Source: Lepidurus packardi (taxonomy: Eukaryota > Arthropoda > Branchiopoda > Notostraca > Triopsidae). From it: a DNA stretch of 64,000 nt. A program made the position numbers and the translations under genes. Positions within the stretch are counted from its first letter, which is position 1. Every line of letters begins with the position of its first letter. The stretch covers positions 10,226,790 through 10,290,789 of the forward strand of contig JAKZAN010000002.1 in NCBI GenBank assembly GCA_023053545.1. The letters are read 5' to 3'. Below are positions 14,001 to 29,690 of this stretch, in pieces. Under the pieces are notes generated by a model. That model was not told the DNA's origin. It worked only from the letters and a program-made list of their open reading frames with translations, and searched no databases.

Positions 14001-15596
14001 TTTGGTTTTCTGTCTGTAGCTATGGTGACTAGAAGCAAAACTCAACACAAACTCTTCCAAGAAGCCAAAGTTCGAAACCTTAAAAAATTAATTCAATCAA
14101 TGCCTAAACGTTAGAAAATAATGGAACCGAACTCTTCCTTGTCAAAGGAACCATGCAAAACCTCACTATATATGCAAATAATTCACTTCTGAAACAAAAC
14201 ATCAGGAAAGCTCAATTGATTGCTCTGTGAATACTATAGTTAGACTTTTGTCTTTTTTTAGAGAATAGATGTTATGGTAACGTAAAGTTGCATGTTTTTT
14301 GCATTCCCACAGACTGATCACGCGAGTTCTTCTGGCTCAAATGATAATACAACTTTTTGGCGGTTGGGGGAATAGAAAAACAGCTTATAACTGTCGAGAA
14401 CAATATCCGCGGTATTTCTATACGAATGGTTCGTGGCTCCGGGCATTTTGCCGTTTTCATCTTTTATTGGATTCTCGCCCAAGCTCTTCAAGTGTCGTTC
14501 AAAGCGATGGGGTTGAGCCACGTGCCATCCTCACGCTCAAAACTCATCAGGGTCGAAGGCCTATCATGGTTTTAACCTCCCTTGGAGCGACGCCTAACAG
14601 CAACTGCGAACTATCACATTCAAATGAGTACGAGTGATTCACACGCAACATAGGAGGGGTCAACTGAGCACATACACACACACGGTTTATTCAAATGAGG
14701 AGGTTACCTGAGTGTTTGCGCTGATGAGTTCTTAACCCCTTTATTTGTAACATTAACGTTTGCTTTTGACGACTTTGGGGTTACTACCGTGAACGAAATG
14801 CGGAGGGAAGGGGTTAAACAACTCATTTGAGAGCAGAACATACGATTAAAGTTAAAAAGCTAGAACGGAAAGTCGTAGGGACCGACCAAACACTCAATAT
14901 ATGGGTACGTAAATTTGGTCTACCACGCGAATAGCTCACGTGTAACGTATGGAACCTATTCATATGCAAACACGCAAGGTCTTAAAATCCTAATCTGAGA
15001 TTCCCTTTTTAACGGAAATGAACGCCAATTTAAGAAGGTGTTTAAAAAACAAGCGTATGCACGCAAGAGGGAGGTCCAAACCTACAAATATAGTAGTGAG
15101 GATTTTTTTTTTCCTTTTTTCCCGTGTTACACAATTAAGAGTTACGCACTTCTTTCATGAACCCCACGCTCGGAATGACTAATGCGGGTTAATTACTAGT
15201 TAGTCCTTCCAATCTATCATGATCACAGGGACAGAGCCACACACGTGATCGGATGTTAGGTAGATTCTGACTTGATGAGTTCAGTCAAACACGCTAAAAG
15301 CGCATCACCAACAAGAAACGAATCCCCTCTCTTGACAACGATAGCTGTTGTCTATTACTAACATAAAAACTGTGAAAGTGACCATACATAAGAAGTACGT
15401 TACATATAACTTGCATTTTTACGAATTACTAAGCTAGTAACTTTCTGGCTTTGCGATTCATTTGACAATACAGTAAAAAAAAGATAAAATTAAGAAACTT
15501 ATTCTGCTTACCTTCTTCAGTTATGTAATAATTTGCATCCACGACTTCATCATGGATTACTGCTTCAATTTGCAGACCTTGAGAGGAGTTGCTCAT
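8024..15596 (-). CDS. Cep164: CEP164-like centriolar distal appendage protein
   Basis: Twelve exons, complement(15512..15596, 12569..12680, 12273..12394, 12002..12150, 11690..11921, 11230..11322, 10985..11173, 9439..10914, 8658..8797, 8481..8586, 8297..8410, 8024..8217). All phases close, giving 1003 aa. CEP164 acts at the mother centriole in cilium assembly. The N-terminus carries the family signature: an acidic start, then IEYATLLGIDPTKEAHVLPL, then the WW module (about residues 58-93) with NWKPC, AWFYHN and STWEHP, matching CEP164 WKPC and the second WW tryptophan. Exon 8 (residues 328-819) is mostly charged coiled coil followed by a Ser-rich tail. A later exon has RAEAFLRRQR, resembling the vertebrate C-terminal FLRRQ segment. 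Human CEP164 is longer (about 1460 aa). Intron 1 is 2.8 kb; most others are short. The C-terminal exons rest on phase and splice sites rather than strong homology. Confidence 0.85.
11409..11678. mobile_element. Imperfect foldback (MITE-like) element in CEP164 intron
   Basis: Arms at about 11409-11456 and 11633-11678 are inverted copies of each other, sharing TGCAAGTAGTT, TCAAAAGAT and ACTGAT at roughly 80 percent identity. The similarity decays toward an AT-rich centre that holds a perfect 20-bp palindrome at 11546-11565. The whole 270-bp unit is therefore close to a single inverted repeat. It lies between coding exons 5 and 6, with its right end only 5 nt from the 5' splice site (donor at 11689-11684). 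CTTAA occurs just outside both ends, but I cannot confirm it as a target duplication. Confidence 0.6.
12681..15511 (-). other. First intron of CEP164-like gene (2.8 kb)
   Basis: Long intron separating the 28-residue first coding exon from the WW-domain exons. I see no coding exon, RNA gene or clear mobile element in it. The sequence is unremarkable AT-rich DNA with scattered T-rich tracts. Confidence 0.6.
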
Positions 15597-16272
15597 GATT
15601 GTACACGATTACTTTTGCCAGTCCCATTGCCAGAAATCCAGTGACGATACAAAATTCACTTTTGCGTTTTCTTACAAGGCTATGAGATGCTGTTTCAAAT
15701 ACTGTCAAGTAATTAAAATGCATATAAATTAATCTAGAATCATGTAAAAATTTAACATAACTTACTCTCATGCATGGGCATACCTACTATGCCTAATTGT
15801 TTAGTTTTTCAATGCATTTTTATTTTTCTTTCTATAGGTACGCGGTTTTTATGTTTGCGTTCTTTTGACAATGTTAAACCCGCGTACCCACAGGTTATAC
15901 AAAACAAAACTCACGTAAAAACTGTACTGAACGATTAATACCGAGAACATGATTATATAATGTGTAATGAAATCAAGTACGAAAAGTTAATTACCTGTGT
16001 ATTGTGCTTAATTTCCTAATTACTACGCTCACTTCCGAGTTCGATAAAAACTGAAACTGGTCTAGATCCATGTCTAAACAAAACAAATGTCAACCAATTC
16101 CGTTGTCGCTGATCAGCGCTGTGGGGCGCAAACAAACTTGTAGTTCCTAGTTGCCGAACAAGCCAAGCTAAGGCGGTTTTAAGAGCAAAAACGCCCACAT
16201 TGCAAGCTTTTTGTTTGCATTTTAGGGACGTTTGGTAGCGTGCTGAGGAACTTTAAGGAAAGAGAGTGGTAG
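15597..16272. promoter_or_regulatory. Divergent promoter interval, CEP164 (minus) and RpS19 (plus)
   Basis: About 680 bp separate the CEP164 start codon (15596) from the putative RpS19 transcription start. The two genes are head to head, so both promoters and the CEP164 5' UTR must lie here or very close. No TATA element stands out. The assignment follows from gene orientation. Confidence 0.5.
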
Positions 16273-16286
16273 CCTTTTCCTTTTCC
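16273..16286 (+). promoter_or_regulatory. TOP-like pyrimidine tract, probable RpS19 start
   Basis: An uninterrupted pyrimidine string, CCTTTTCCTTTTCC, lies about 270 bp upstream of the RpS19 ATG. Animal ribosomal protein mRNAs begin at a C within such a tract (5' TOP or TCT initiator). The ATG itself directly follows a splice acceptor, so a short non-coding first exon starting near here is expected. The exact first donor is not certain. Confidence 0.5.
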
Positions 16287-16555
16287 GTAACTACGGTTTG
16301 CGGTGTGCTAAATATTTACAAAAAGTAAATATTCTATTATTTTCTAAGCTTATTTAGCTTCCATTCCACTTTTTGTTAACTAAGTCTGATGTGCGAAATG
16401 TTATTCCGTTAAACGAGCTACCCAAAGAGCTCTTAGACTCTATTGCCAACGTTTATTCGAAAACCTACTCCCTTGTTGGGATATGCGAAATTTATATTCA
16501 AAAGTTAACTTGAAGGAAATTAATAAGAATGTTTTTCGTGTTTCCTGTATTTTAG

Positions 16556-17134
16556 ATGGTTTCCACATCCGTAAAGGACGTTGATCAGCACAAATTTGTG
16601 AAGGCTTTGGCTGCCTTTTTGAAAAAGTAATATGTTCACTAGCACGCCTCGTGGCTGAGTCATTTGCGTGTCTTTTGCTTTTAATGGACCATGCTAACGA
16701 AATTTTTGTTATTAGGTCGGGCAAAGTTAAAATCCCTGAATGGGCTGATTTGGTTAAAACCGCCATCTTCAAGGAATATGCTCCTTTTGATGAAGATTGG
16801 TACTACACCCGCTTGGCTTCCATGGCCCGACACATCTACATGCGATCACCTTTGGGTGTCAAGCAAATCAAGAGGATCTATGGAGGTAACTACATTTGCT
16901 GTGTTTAGTATTGCAGTCATTCATTAAAACTTTAATCTAGGTCGCAAGAACAATGGTGTTAGCCCCTCTCACTTCGCCCAGAGCTCAGGATCCGTTGCCC
17001 GCAAAGCTTTGCAGTCACTGGAACTGTTGAAACTAGTGGAGAAAGATGCTGCTGGAGGTCGCCGTTTGACTTCTCAAGGTTTTAGGGACTTGGATCGCAT
17101 TGCATCGCAAATCAGGCAAAAGAAATCCGCCTAA
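16556..17134 (+). CDS. RpS19: Small ribosomal subunit protein eS19 (RpS19)
   Basis: Three coding exons, 16556..16626, 16716..16885 and 16941..17134, give 144 aa, the normal length for eS19. Family landmarks are [19 protein letters not shown] at the N-terminus, [48 protein letters not shown] and a DLDRIA C-terminus. eS19 is a 40S subunit head protein required for 18S rRNA maturation. The ATG is the first three bases after a TTTTAG acceptor, so the 5' UTR is on a separate exon, as is usual for ribosomal protein genes. It is preceded by a TOP-like tract and followed by AATAAA 27 nt after the stop. No defects are seen. Confidence 0.97.
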
Positions 17135-20100
17135 ATATGTGAAATGTACTGAGTATCGCTAATAAAACCTGGCCGATGCAACATTTTTCGTAATTCATTC
17201 CTGGTGTAGGCCGTAACAATGTCAGAACTTGCATTTAACTCCATTGGGTTACCCACAGATCTCTTGCATTTCATTTCTCTCCCATTTTTCCCAAACCTGG
17301 AAGCTGACAAGCACCAGAAACAGAGCAGCTGCGTTGTTTTATTGATGGTGTTGTCTACAGTTTGAGTTGCGATCATTTGGTTAGGCTGACAGGTGATTTG
17401 TTCATTTTCACCGTTGGTTAGAACAAACAAATGCAACAGCTTTTCGGACTGCCTAATACGGACTTTGTGGGCTGAAACCCGGATTGAGCTTGGATTTCAT
17501 AAGACCTTATCAGGCTTATTCTCTCTCCCCCAATCCGTGACCCAATCTTTCAGTTTCAATCCAGCCGAGCCCGTTTCGTTCCCTTTGCGTACGATTCAGA
17601 TCACATTGATACATAATTATAATTTTACACGCTCCGTTCTGTGCCATTCACATCCAACTGGTGTTACATACAGCGTTTGGGTTTTCAGTTCTTACTATTT
17701 ATTCTGAACAATGTTGGCCTCATTTGCGGCCAAGTGTCCCGCTCAAATCGAACCACTTTTGGTAGTAATAAAGCGCCCGCAATTCCATTCTCGTGACCGG
17801 CCTGTCACAATGTCACAGCTCGAGTGAGGATTATTCATTAAGTGGCTCGCGCAGAGGCGGAACTCGCTAACTTAGTTGACAACGCTATTAATCACAAGAG
17901 CCATGACTTCAACATTCGAGTCTCTACAATGACACTCAACCTCTCTCTTTTTCTCCTTTTTTTCCCCGCTGGCTAGCCTTGAAAACCAACTCGGTTTGGG
18001 GCTATGGGGTTGGGTGAGGATAATATGGGAGCTATATTTTCCGTTCTGCTTTTATAGCTCTTCTATATCTATAACGATAATAAAGTTTCTTAGGTATGAC
18101 AGATCGCATTGAAGGGACGAGGCATTGACTATAGGGAGTTTGTATCTATAACTCAATAGAGATGTTTGATGCGGACTAAGCAGGGGGTGTGGGAAGGGTG
18201 AGATGGTAAGATGATTACCGGTGATGGGGGGTGAGATGCTGTGTCTAGGGAAGGAAAACACCCTTGAATCCGGACTTTATTCTTTTTCTTTTTGTTCCTC
18301 CTGACGCTGATAGAAAAGACGGCAGCTCTACGAAACTCGGTGTTGGTAAGAGGGGTTGTTCTTACAATATGCTTAACAAGGGCAAGGGAAGTCGACTGCT
18401 GTGATGCTCCTACCGTCATTTATATTGCCCTTTTCTTGTTTCGCAGTTACCCGACCCACAAATTCATCGCGCTTTTTCTTTTCCATATATATCCAGCAGC
18501 AGCAGCTTCTGATGATGGCCAGCAAAGCGAGCAGTGAAAGCCACAAAGCAAAAAATCGGGGAAAAAATCCAAGAAGTACTCCGTAGAGCTTGCACAATGA
18601 AAGTGGACGACAATAGGAACCCTACTAGCAAAAGGAAGAGCTGCTGAAGCAGAGCCAGAAGAGGGTTAACTCAAGCAAGCTCACTCCCAGATAAAAATAA
18701 CAAACGACGATGAAGCAGTGAAGGATATAAAAATAAATTGGGGGCGTGGACACCCTCCAAAGCAACGAGCGAAAAAAGGAAATAGTGGGAGCTTTACGTT
18801 CTCAATGAGCCCGGAATCGTGTTTTTTGGCCTTCGCACTCTTCGAAGCAACGAGTTTGATCTTTGACTTTTTCCTGGGGTTCATCCATATAGACGAATAT
18901 AGTCGTGACAACTTTATTAGGATAGGCTCTGTGCAATGCAGGACGCGAGTCTTCGCATGTTTTCTAAACGTCGAACTTGGGGTTCGAGCCATGGACACAA
19001 GTTCCCCCTCCCAAAGAAAAAGACAAAAGGGCAACTTTTAGGGAAATGGTTTTTAATGAAGCAGTTTCCTTAACGGGGGATGTCTGTATAGCATGCGGGA
19101 TTTTTAATGAAGCAAAGGGCGACGGGTAGTATATAGAGATTGAAAACGCATGTAGCTCGGCAACCACGCGCTCCATTAGCCTTCGCGTTCATCATTTCGG
19201 GGCTATACAAGAGGCGTGCAGTTTGTTGACTGGTATGATAAACCTATGAATGCCAAGTTTGGTCCATCGGTCAACTGAAGGATACCCAGACTCGTGTCCG
19301 GCTTCGTTTCGTACCCCGGGAAAAAAATCGTGCTTCTACCTTTTCCCCATCCAGACATAGACATCCCCACAGATAAGAAGACAATGGGCGACAATGGGTG
19401 TCAGCACGGGTGTCAACACGTAGCACTCTACCTTCAATATTTAAAATCGGCTTCGGTCCACCTTTGCCGTTTTGTCCTGGGACCTGGACCTGGACCTCAA
19501 ATCTCAAACTTAAGCTGCGTGAAGAATTTCAACTTGCATCGTCAGACTTAGAAATGCTTTTCGTTTCCACGCAAATGTTTAAGTATGTTTTTTCCTTTCC
19601 TTCTTCTTCTTCTTTCTCAAGCGTAGAGGAAGCTACTTTTTAAACTAGAGAATTATGACGCTGGAAGTCTTGGCACTTGACCTCGGAAGTACTTCCCATA
19701 GCGGAACTAAAAACTGTTTGCTGGACGCATTTTTTGTACGATGCGAAGGGTGAATGCACATGCCTTTCATAAGAATGATGGGGCTCTTCACTCATTAGGC
19801 CTCACAACTTAAGCTAATTTTAAATACTTGAAAGGATGAAGAGACCTTCTCACGGGACGTACTTTCTAGTATGATCATCCCCGAGGGGGACCTAAAGACA
19901 GCTTGAACTAGTTGAACTTTTTTGCTTAACTATTTGAGCGTCACCTCGACTAAGTCTTCTAAGAGCTAAAGAGACGCACAAACTTACTTTTTCAGGGAGC
20001 CAAAGAAAGCTTTCATTAGATTCGGTTGAAATACTTTTAAAAAATACTAAAAAAGAATATCAGCAAGACTATCAAATCTGTTATAAGGACACATGAATAT

Positions 20101-21302
20101 CCACGGGTTATAAATTTCCTTTGAAGAACCTATGCATAATCACAACCATACATGCGAATAATCCGGTTATCCTAAAAGATCAGCACCCCTCGGCTTAATC
20201 CTATAATGAGGGCCTCAGCATACAATAGAAAATCCACCACTGTATCCACGGTCGGTCTCACACAACACACTCCAACTTTTCCACGGTATTCAATGAGATT
20301 AGGTCTCTCTACGTAGGAACACAACCCCAAAAGCTTCCATAAAGGGGTAAACTGGCATTCTACAGCATATTTATCAATGGAGAATCATCAACCACTTTTA
20401 GTGATTCTAAAAGAGAAATAACAATTAGCTTTCTTATTGTATAATTACGCAGATCACCGCTTCAATTACTGCTTCACCTCATTGAATTCGGCCATGACAA
20501 GAAAACCATCCGGCTGTATTATAATATGTACACATAACCTAATGATTTATTTGCAAGGTTAACGGTGTGGAGGAAGATTAAAGATGAAATCAGGGGAAAG
20601 GACATCAGACGCCTGGAGATTCAATGCTCATGGCAGAGAGTGGAGGAATTATGACTGCAAAAATCACCGTACAAAGCTCCCGTAACCGCACATAATTGTC
20701 ACAGAACAGGATTTCCAAGAGAAAGCTGGAGTAAACCGAGCCTATTGCCCTTATTAGCCTTTTAGGTTTGCATTTCTTCTCGACATTACACCAAAATTCC
20801 TGACTTGAGAAACCACGTACGCTAAAAACCTCTAAAACGATCAATAACTGAGACTTGAGTATGAACACGAATGTACAGCGGACAGATGAAATCGGGCAAG
20901 AGTTTTTTTTCACGATATTAGATTTGTGTGTTGCAACAACCGCAAATATTGCGTTTTCTTTAAACGTAGAGTAGGTAAACAACAAGAAAAACGATCAAAG
21001 TTAACCGCTTTTCTTTTCTTTGATGTCATAAACCCCATAACCTCTATCTTTGTTAAAACTAATCACAGGGGGCAAGAATAAAAACACAGGCTTTTCCTCC
21101 TATTCTTTTCGACTCTTCGTCGTCGGGACACACAAGAAGTCTTTCAGCCACATTTTTTTTTTTGTAAGCGAAACGGCACAACGGCCAAGATTAAGTGAAC
21201 GTTGTCATCCGAGTTTACAACCCGGTCATTTGCTGGTTGTCGCCTTGGAATTTCTTGATGCAAAAGAAGGAATGGCTTGGACTTCCTTTGAGTAGCCCAC
21301 TA
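17135..21302. other. Intergenic, RpS19 3' end to SIX gene 3' end
   Basis: The flanking genes converge on this 4.2-kb interval. I found no exon, RNA gene or transposon here. The stretch contains purine- and pyrimidine-rich tracts and short open frames without family features. It may include the SIX gene 3' UTR on the minus strand. Confidence 0.5.
17161..17166 (+). terminator. AATAAA polyadenylation signal of RpS19
   Basis: Canonical AATAAA 27 nt downstream of the RpS19 stop codon. Confidence 0.8.
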
Positions 21303-25640
<4,338 letters not shown>

Positions 25641-28600
25641 TTAAGCCCCAGTCAAACTCAATCGTGAGTTCGTGGATTAACACATTCGCTAATCTCAAAT
25701 TCCTTGTTCGAAATTGTTTACTTTCACAGCACCACGACTCAAATATTTGTTTCGTTGCTTTTAGACACCCAAGTTTGAAAACTCCGGAGATGTTGTTTTC
25801 CGTGTAAGGTCCAAAACTCAGATCAAACCGGTAGGTTCTTCCATTTCGCTTCCGATTTCACCCCGCGACTCCGCTGGAAAGTTGATTCCCTTCTTGCCAG
25901 GATTGAAATGGCTCCAAAAGGCGTTATAGGATCTGTTGACACTAGAGAGGATCACAACAATGAATACGACGAGGGGGCTGGGCAAAAATAAGAAGCGAGG
26001 ATATACACAAACGACGAACCACGGCACCAGGCAGACGAATAAGTCAGGCAACGTGACTGAAGTGTGTTCGAGCCTTTTTCGTACTGAGACTGCGTTAGCT
26101 CTTAGTTCTTCGGTTAGCCTGTTGGCTCTGGGTGTGGGATGGAAGGAACAACACAACGGAGTACCCGTCCTAGCTGTGGGTCAGGATAGCCCGGAGTCTA
26201 AAGCACAAGGGGAGAACCCCGGCTTACAATGACGGCAGGAGCTTGTGTATATTGGCCGAGTGGAGTTGCCTCGTAACCAATAGTTCTTGCAGCTGGCGGT
26301 ACTTACCAAAGGTTGCCATGGGAACATCGTGAGCGAGGTGATGCAGGAAGTAGGTGGTCCTAGACCCCCCACTCATGTGTGAGTCAAGTGGTACTCCCGA
26401 ACGACTCCCGCGGAGCACGTCAAGTTCCGCCCGCTATGCATCGCTAGACAAGCGCGAGAAGCGTCGCTCTTTCTGCCATTTCTGTCCCGTTTCCGAGCAT
26501 GAGCACCCAACAGCTCAGAACGTTAACGTTAAGGCAGAGAGACCCACATACAAAGATGTACCCAAGAGTAGTCAGCGTGTCGTCGGGAACCCATAAGCTT
26601 AAGATAAACGAGTTGCCAACTCCTCCGTCAATGGATGGCTCATTCAACATGGACCCGCTATTATTCATCTCAGAAAGCTGCCGGAAAAGCCCTTTTTTTT
26701 CTTCTGAACCGCCAAAAACCAGCTCAACAATCTGCAACAATGTTGTTGACAGGTACTGGGTGTGTTATGACTGTAAAAGTGTATACAAAGAAAGGAAAGT
26801 CCTAAAGGAAATGTACTATAGAAGTTTATATGTTGCTCGTTATCGCATGCAGAAAGAGGATAGAAGGAGAGATCATTACTCGCTGCCAAACGGTAAAAGT
26901 AATTTGATCGCCTTGATCCATCGCCATATCGTAAGGGATGTCAGGAAGATGGTGTATATAGTACGTAGATATCTATATACACACACATACACCGAGAGTC
27001 AGTTCATCTCAAACAACCAGTCTAATGTTTCAATGTTTCAGATCACCCGAGCCTTTGCCATAGACGCAAGGCAACTGAAGAGCTTCTTTTTTTTTCTCGA
27101 AGACGGTCGCCTTGGCGACACATGTCGCCCAGAAAAACAAGAGTTCCTTCTACGGAAAAAAAGTTAAATCATTAGTTCAGGACAATACGTAATAAACGTC
27201 AGGGCTCTTTAAAGCTTTTACGCTTCTTCTGGAAGAGACAGAAACCAGAACACCCCTTGATCTTTATTTTCCTTTTTGTTTTTTAAAAGGGGAGAAAGTG
27301 TGTATTTAAGTACAGATTTGGAAGAGAGGGTTACAGATGTGATGGTCAATCCTAGCAATCTTAGGGAGTGTCAAGGCGGGGCTCCCAAAAACTGTACAGA
27401 CTTTTAAATGTGTATATGGTCACCCGATGGGGCAAAAAACGCAGAAGAAGTCTCTAGAACCCGAGAAAAAGGAAGTCAATTAAGAGTGATTAATGGATTG
27501 GCTGAGGTACAAAGAGACTGGACAAGACTTTGGATTGGCTGTAATGGCTTCATTAGCATAGTCTTGGCCTGAGACAATATGCCTCGGCTAAAAAGCGTGC
27601 CGACGATGTGGCAGTTTACGTTTGCCTACTTGGAATAGTCGGCATTGCTGCAGTATATTCGAAGCCATGGTAAAAGGTACGGGGAATCTGCCGTAGTAAG
27701 ACATAAGGGAAACAACGACGAAAGAACATAAACACATGGGAGATGCTACACATACTTTGTCGTATTCTTCTAGCGCCGGAATGGTAGAAGATGGACAGCT
27801 ACAAATGGCATGGCAATTGGCCACTGAACTCGAGAAACTCGATCTTGGTCGCTGAGGACCGCGACCCTAATGCAGCATCCCAGCGACCCCCCTCTTATAC
27901 ACTTTTATCCAAACAAGATCTTGAAGTTTTCCTTCTTGTCCCCAGACTTTTATTTTTCTTGCCTCCTCAATGTTCATCTTGCAAAAACCGTTATCAACAC
28001 TTGCTAAAAGGATAATAGTAGCTGGGGCTTCGGAGAGGATTCTGAAAATGGTTGGTACACAGATTGGCATGCTCGGCACAACACTATAAATGAATCTTGC
28101 GACGCAAAGAAATCTTGGAAAAATGACCTCAATTTAGAGAAACGACGCTGAAGAAAAAAGGGGAGCCCAAGCATGGGTTACATCTTGGGTGCGAGAAATC
28201 CCTTGACATGACAGGGAGAAGGAGGGTTGTGTGGAAAAGCGAAAGCCAAGGGGCTGCTCAGGTGACGGGAGCCGTCATTCACTCTGGCCCGTCGTTATCC
28301 GAGCCTGATGGATGGTCGACCACGCGGTTCTCGGCAAGTAAGGCATGCCTCTTCACATCAACTCCAAACAGAAGCCCTCGGAAAAACTTGCACTGCCAAC
28401 CTGAGCTAATCCGTCAGTTCCATACTGCCTAATCAGCACGACAAGCCTTGTGTGCTCCCCAAAACGATAGCGAAAGGCCGTCCTATGTTGGAAATAACCG
28501 AATAGCAATTCACACATACTTGCCGCTAATGAAGAGTGGTGAGCCGGAGCCCCAACCACTCTACATACCAGCACCACACGTTCAAATCAATCAACTTGTT

Positions 28601-29324
28601 GCCAACCCATGTTCTATGAAAATACTTCTAAAAATTCCAAGCAGGGATTCTGAAACGTCCTTAGCTAGAAGGCAGCGTCTCGTGGATACTTTTGGATACG
28701 GTGTGTCTGTTTCTTTACTTTTTTAATATAAAATATAGCACAATCTTGGCCAATTCAATCTCGGGTCTTCAGACATTGCGCTCTCATAGGGAGCGGATGT
28801 TTTATTTCCCACACCGACCCCTGCATCGCGTCTTTTTTGCTTTTATTTTGCACCCGCAGCCTGAGGAATATCAAGTTTCCTTGGCGGCCATTTTGAATGG
28901 CGTCACAAACTAGGGTGCGCCATCCAGCTCTTTGCTTTGGCTCAGGGCCCATCAGCACAGAACAAGTACGGCCGGGGTACAAGAGCGCTATACCGACACT
29001 CGGTCCAAAACGTCTCCGCTTCTTCCCTGAGACGCTCTAAATCGACCCTTTTTCGTTACTGTTAGCTGTAGGCAAACAGCCAAACTCATTATTACTATAC
29101 TATACACTTGAACGGGGAAAACTGCAGTCGTTTTCGTTCACACCAGTTTTGCCAACAGCATTCTCTGAATGCAGAATGTGGGAACAAAACTGATTGACTG
29201 AAAACCCTACATGTTCAACGAGCCGCTAAAAATGCCGTAAAAGTACAAACCCAAACACGCTCAATGAACGGAAAGCTCGCCTACAAGGCATTCCAATACA
29301 TGTATAGCTGTCGTCTTCCCTCTC

Positions 29325-29690
29325 AGTATTTTTTCCTCTCTTCTTAACACTTGTGCGTAAGTCATTTGTCTCTACACAAGTACCCGCGAAGAAAGAGCCC
29401 TTTCATGAAGAAAAAAAGCTCAATAATCTCAGAAATCCCAAGTATGAGTTTCCGTTCAGAAGACAATCTATAAATTGAAACAAGTTGTAAGAATTTAGTG
29501 CCGCTTTGGGTGGTAGTATAATTTTCTAATAATCCGTCTAATCCCAATAAGCTCCTAGCTGTCGCCTTTTTTTCTCTCTTTTCCCAGTACGGTATATAAT
29601 TTTTGCTCAGTACTTGTGCACAAGTCAAGTCGTTTGTCTTTTTGCAAGGGTCCCGTGAAGAAAGAAAGCATGAATAAGCATGTCTTTTGG
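29325..29690. repeat. Diverged direct repeat, two copies about 280 bp apart
   Basis: Segments near 29345-29400 and 29604-29675 share, in order, CTTGTGC, AAGTC, TTTGTCT, and an AAG-CCCG-GAAGAAAGA core. Both are preceded by T/C-rich stretches with CAGTA. The copies are too diverged to assign to a transposon family. Confidence 0.4.

Noticed and set aside
13800..14700. Overlapping short frames in the CEP164 first intron
   Set aside because: Several frames on both strands overlap each other and none has a domain or matching splice phases with CEP164 exons.
26499..27167. 222-codon open frame on the plus strand upstream of the SIX gene
   Set aside because: It is the longest unexplained frame in the desert, but the protein shows no domain, signal or repeat, has microsatellite-like and poly-T-derived stretches, and lacks splice or poly(A) context. 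Probably chance; transcript data would decide.
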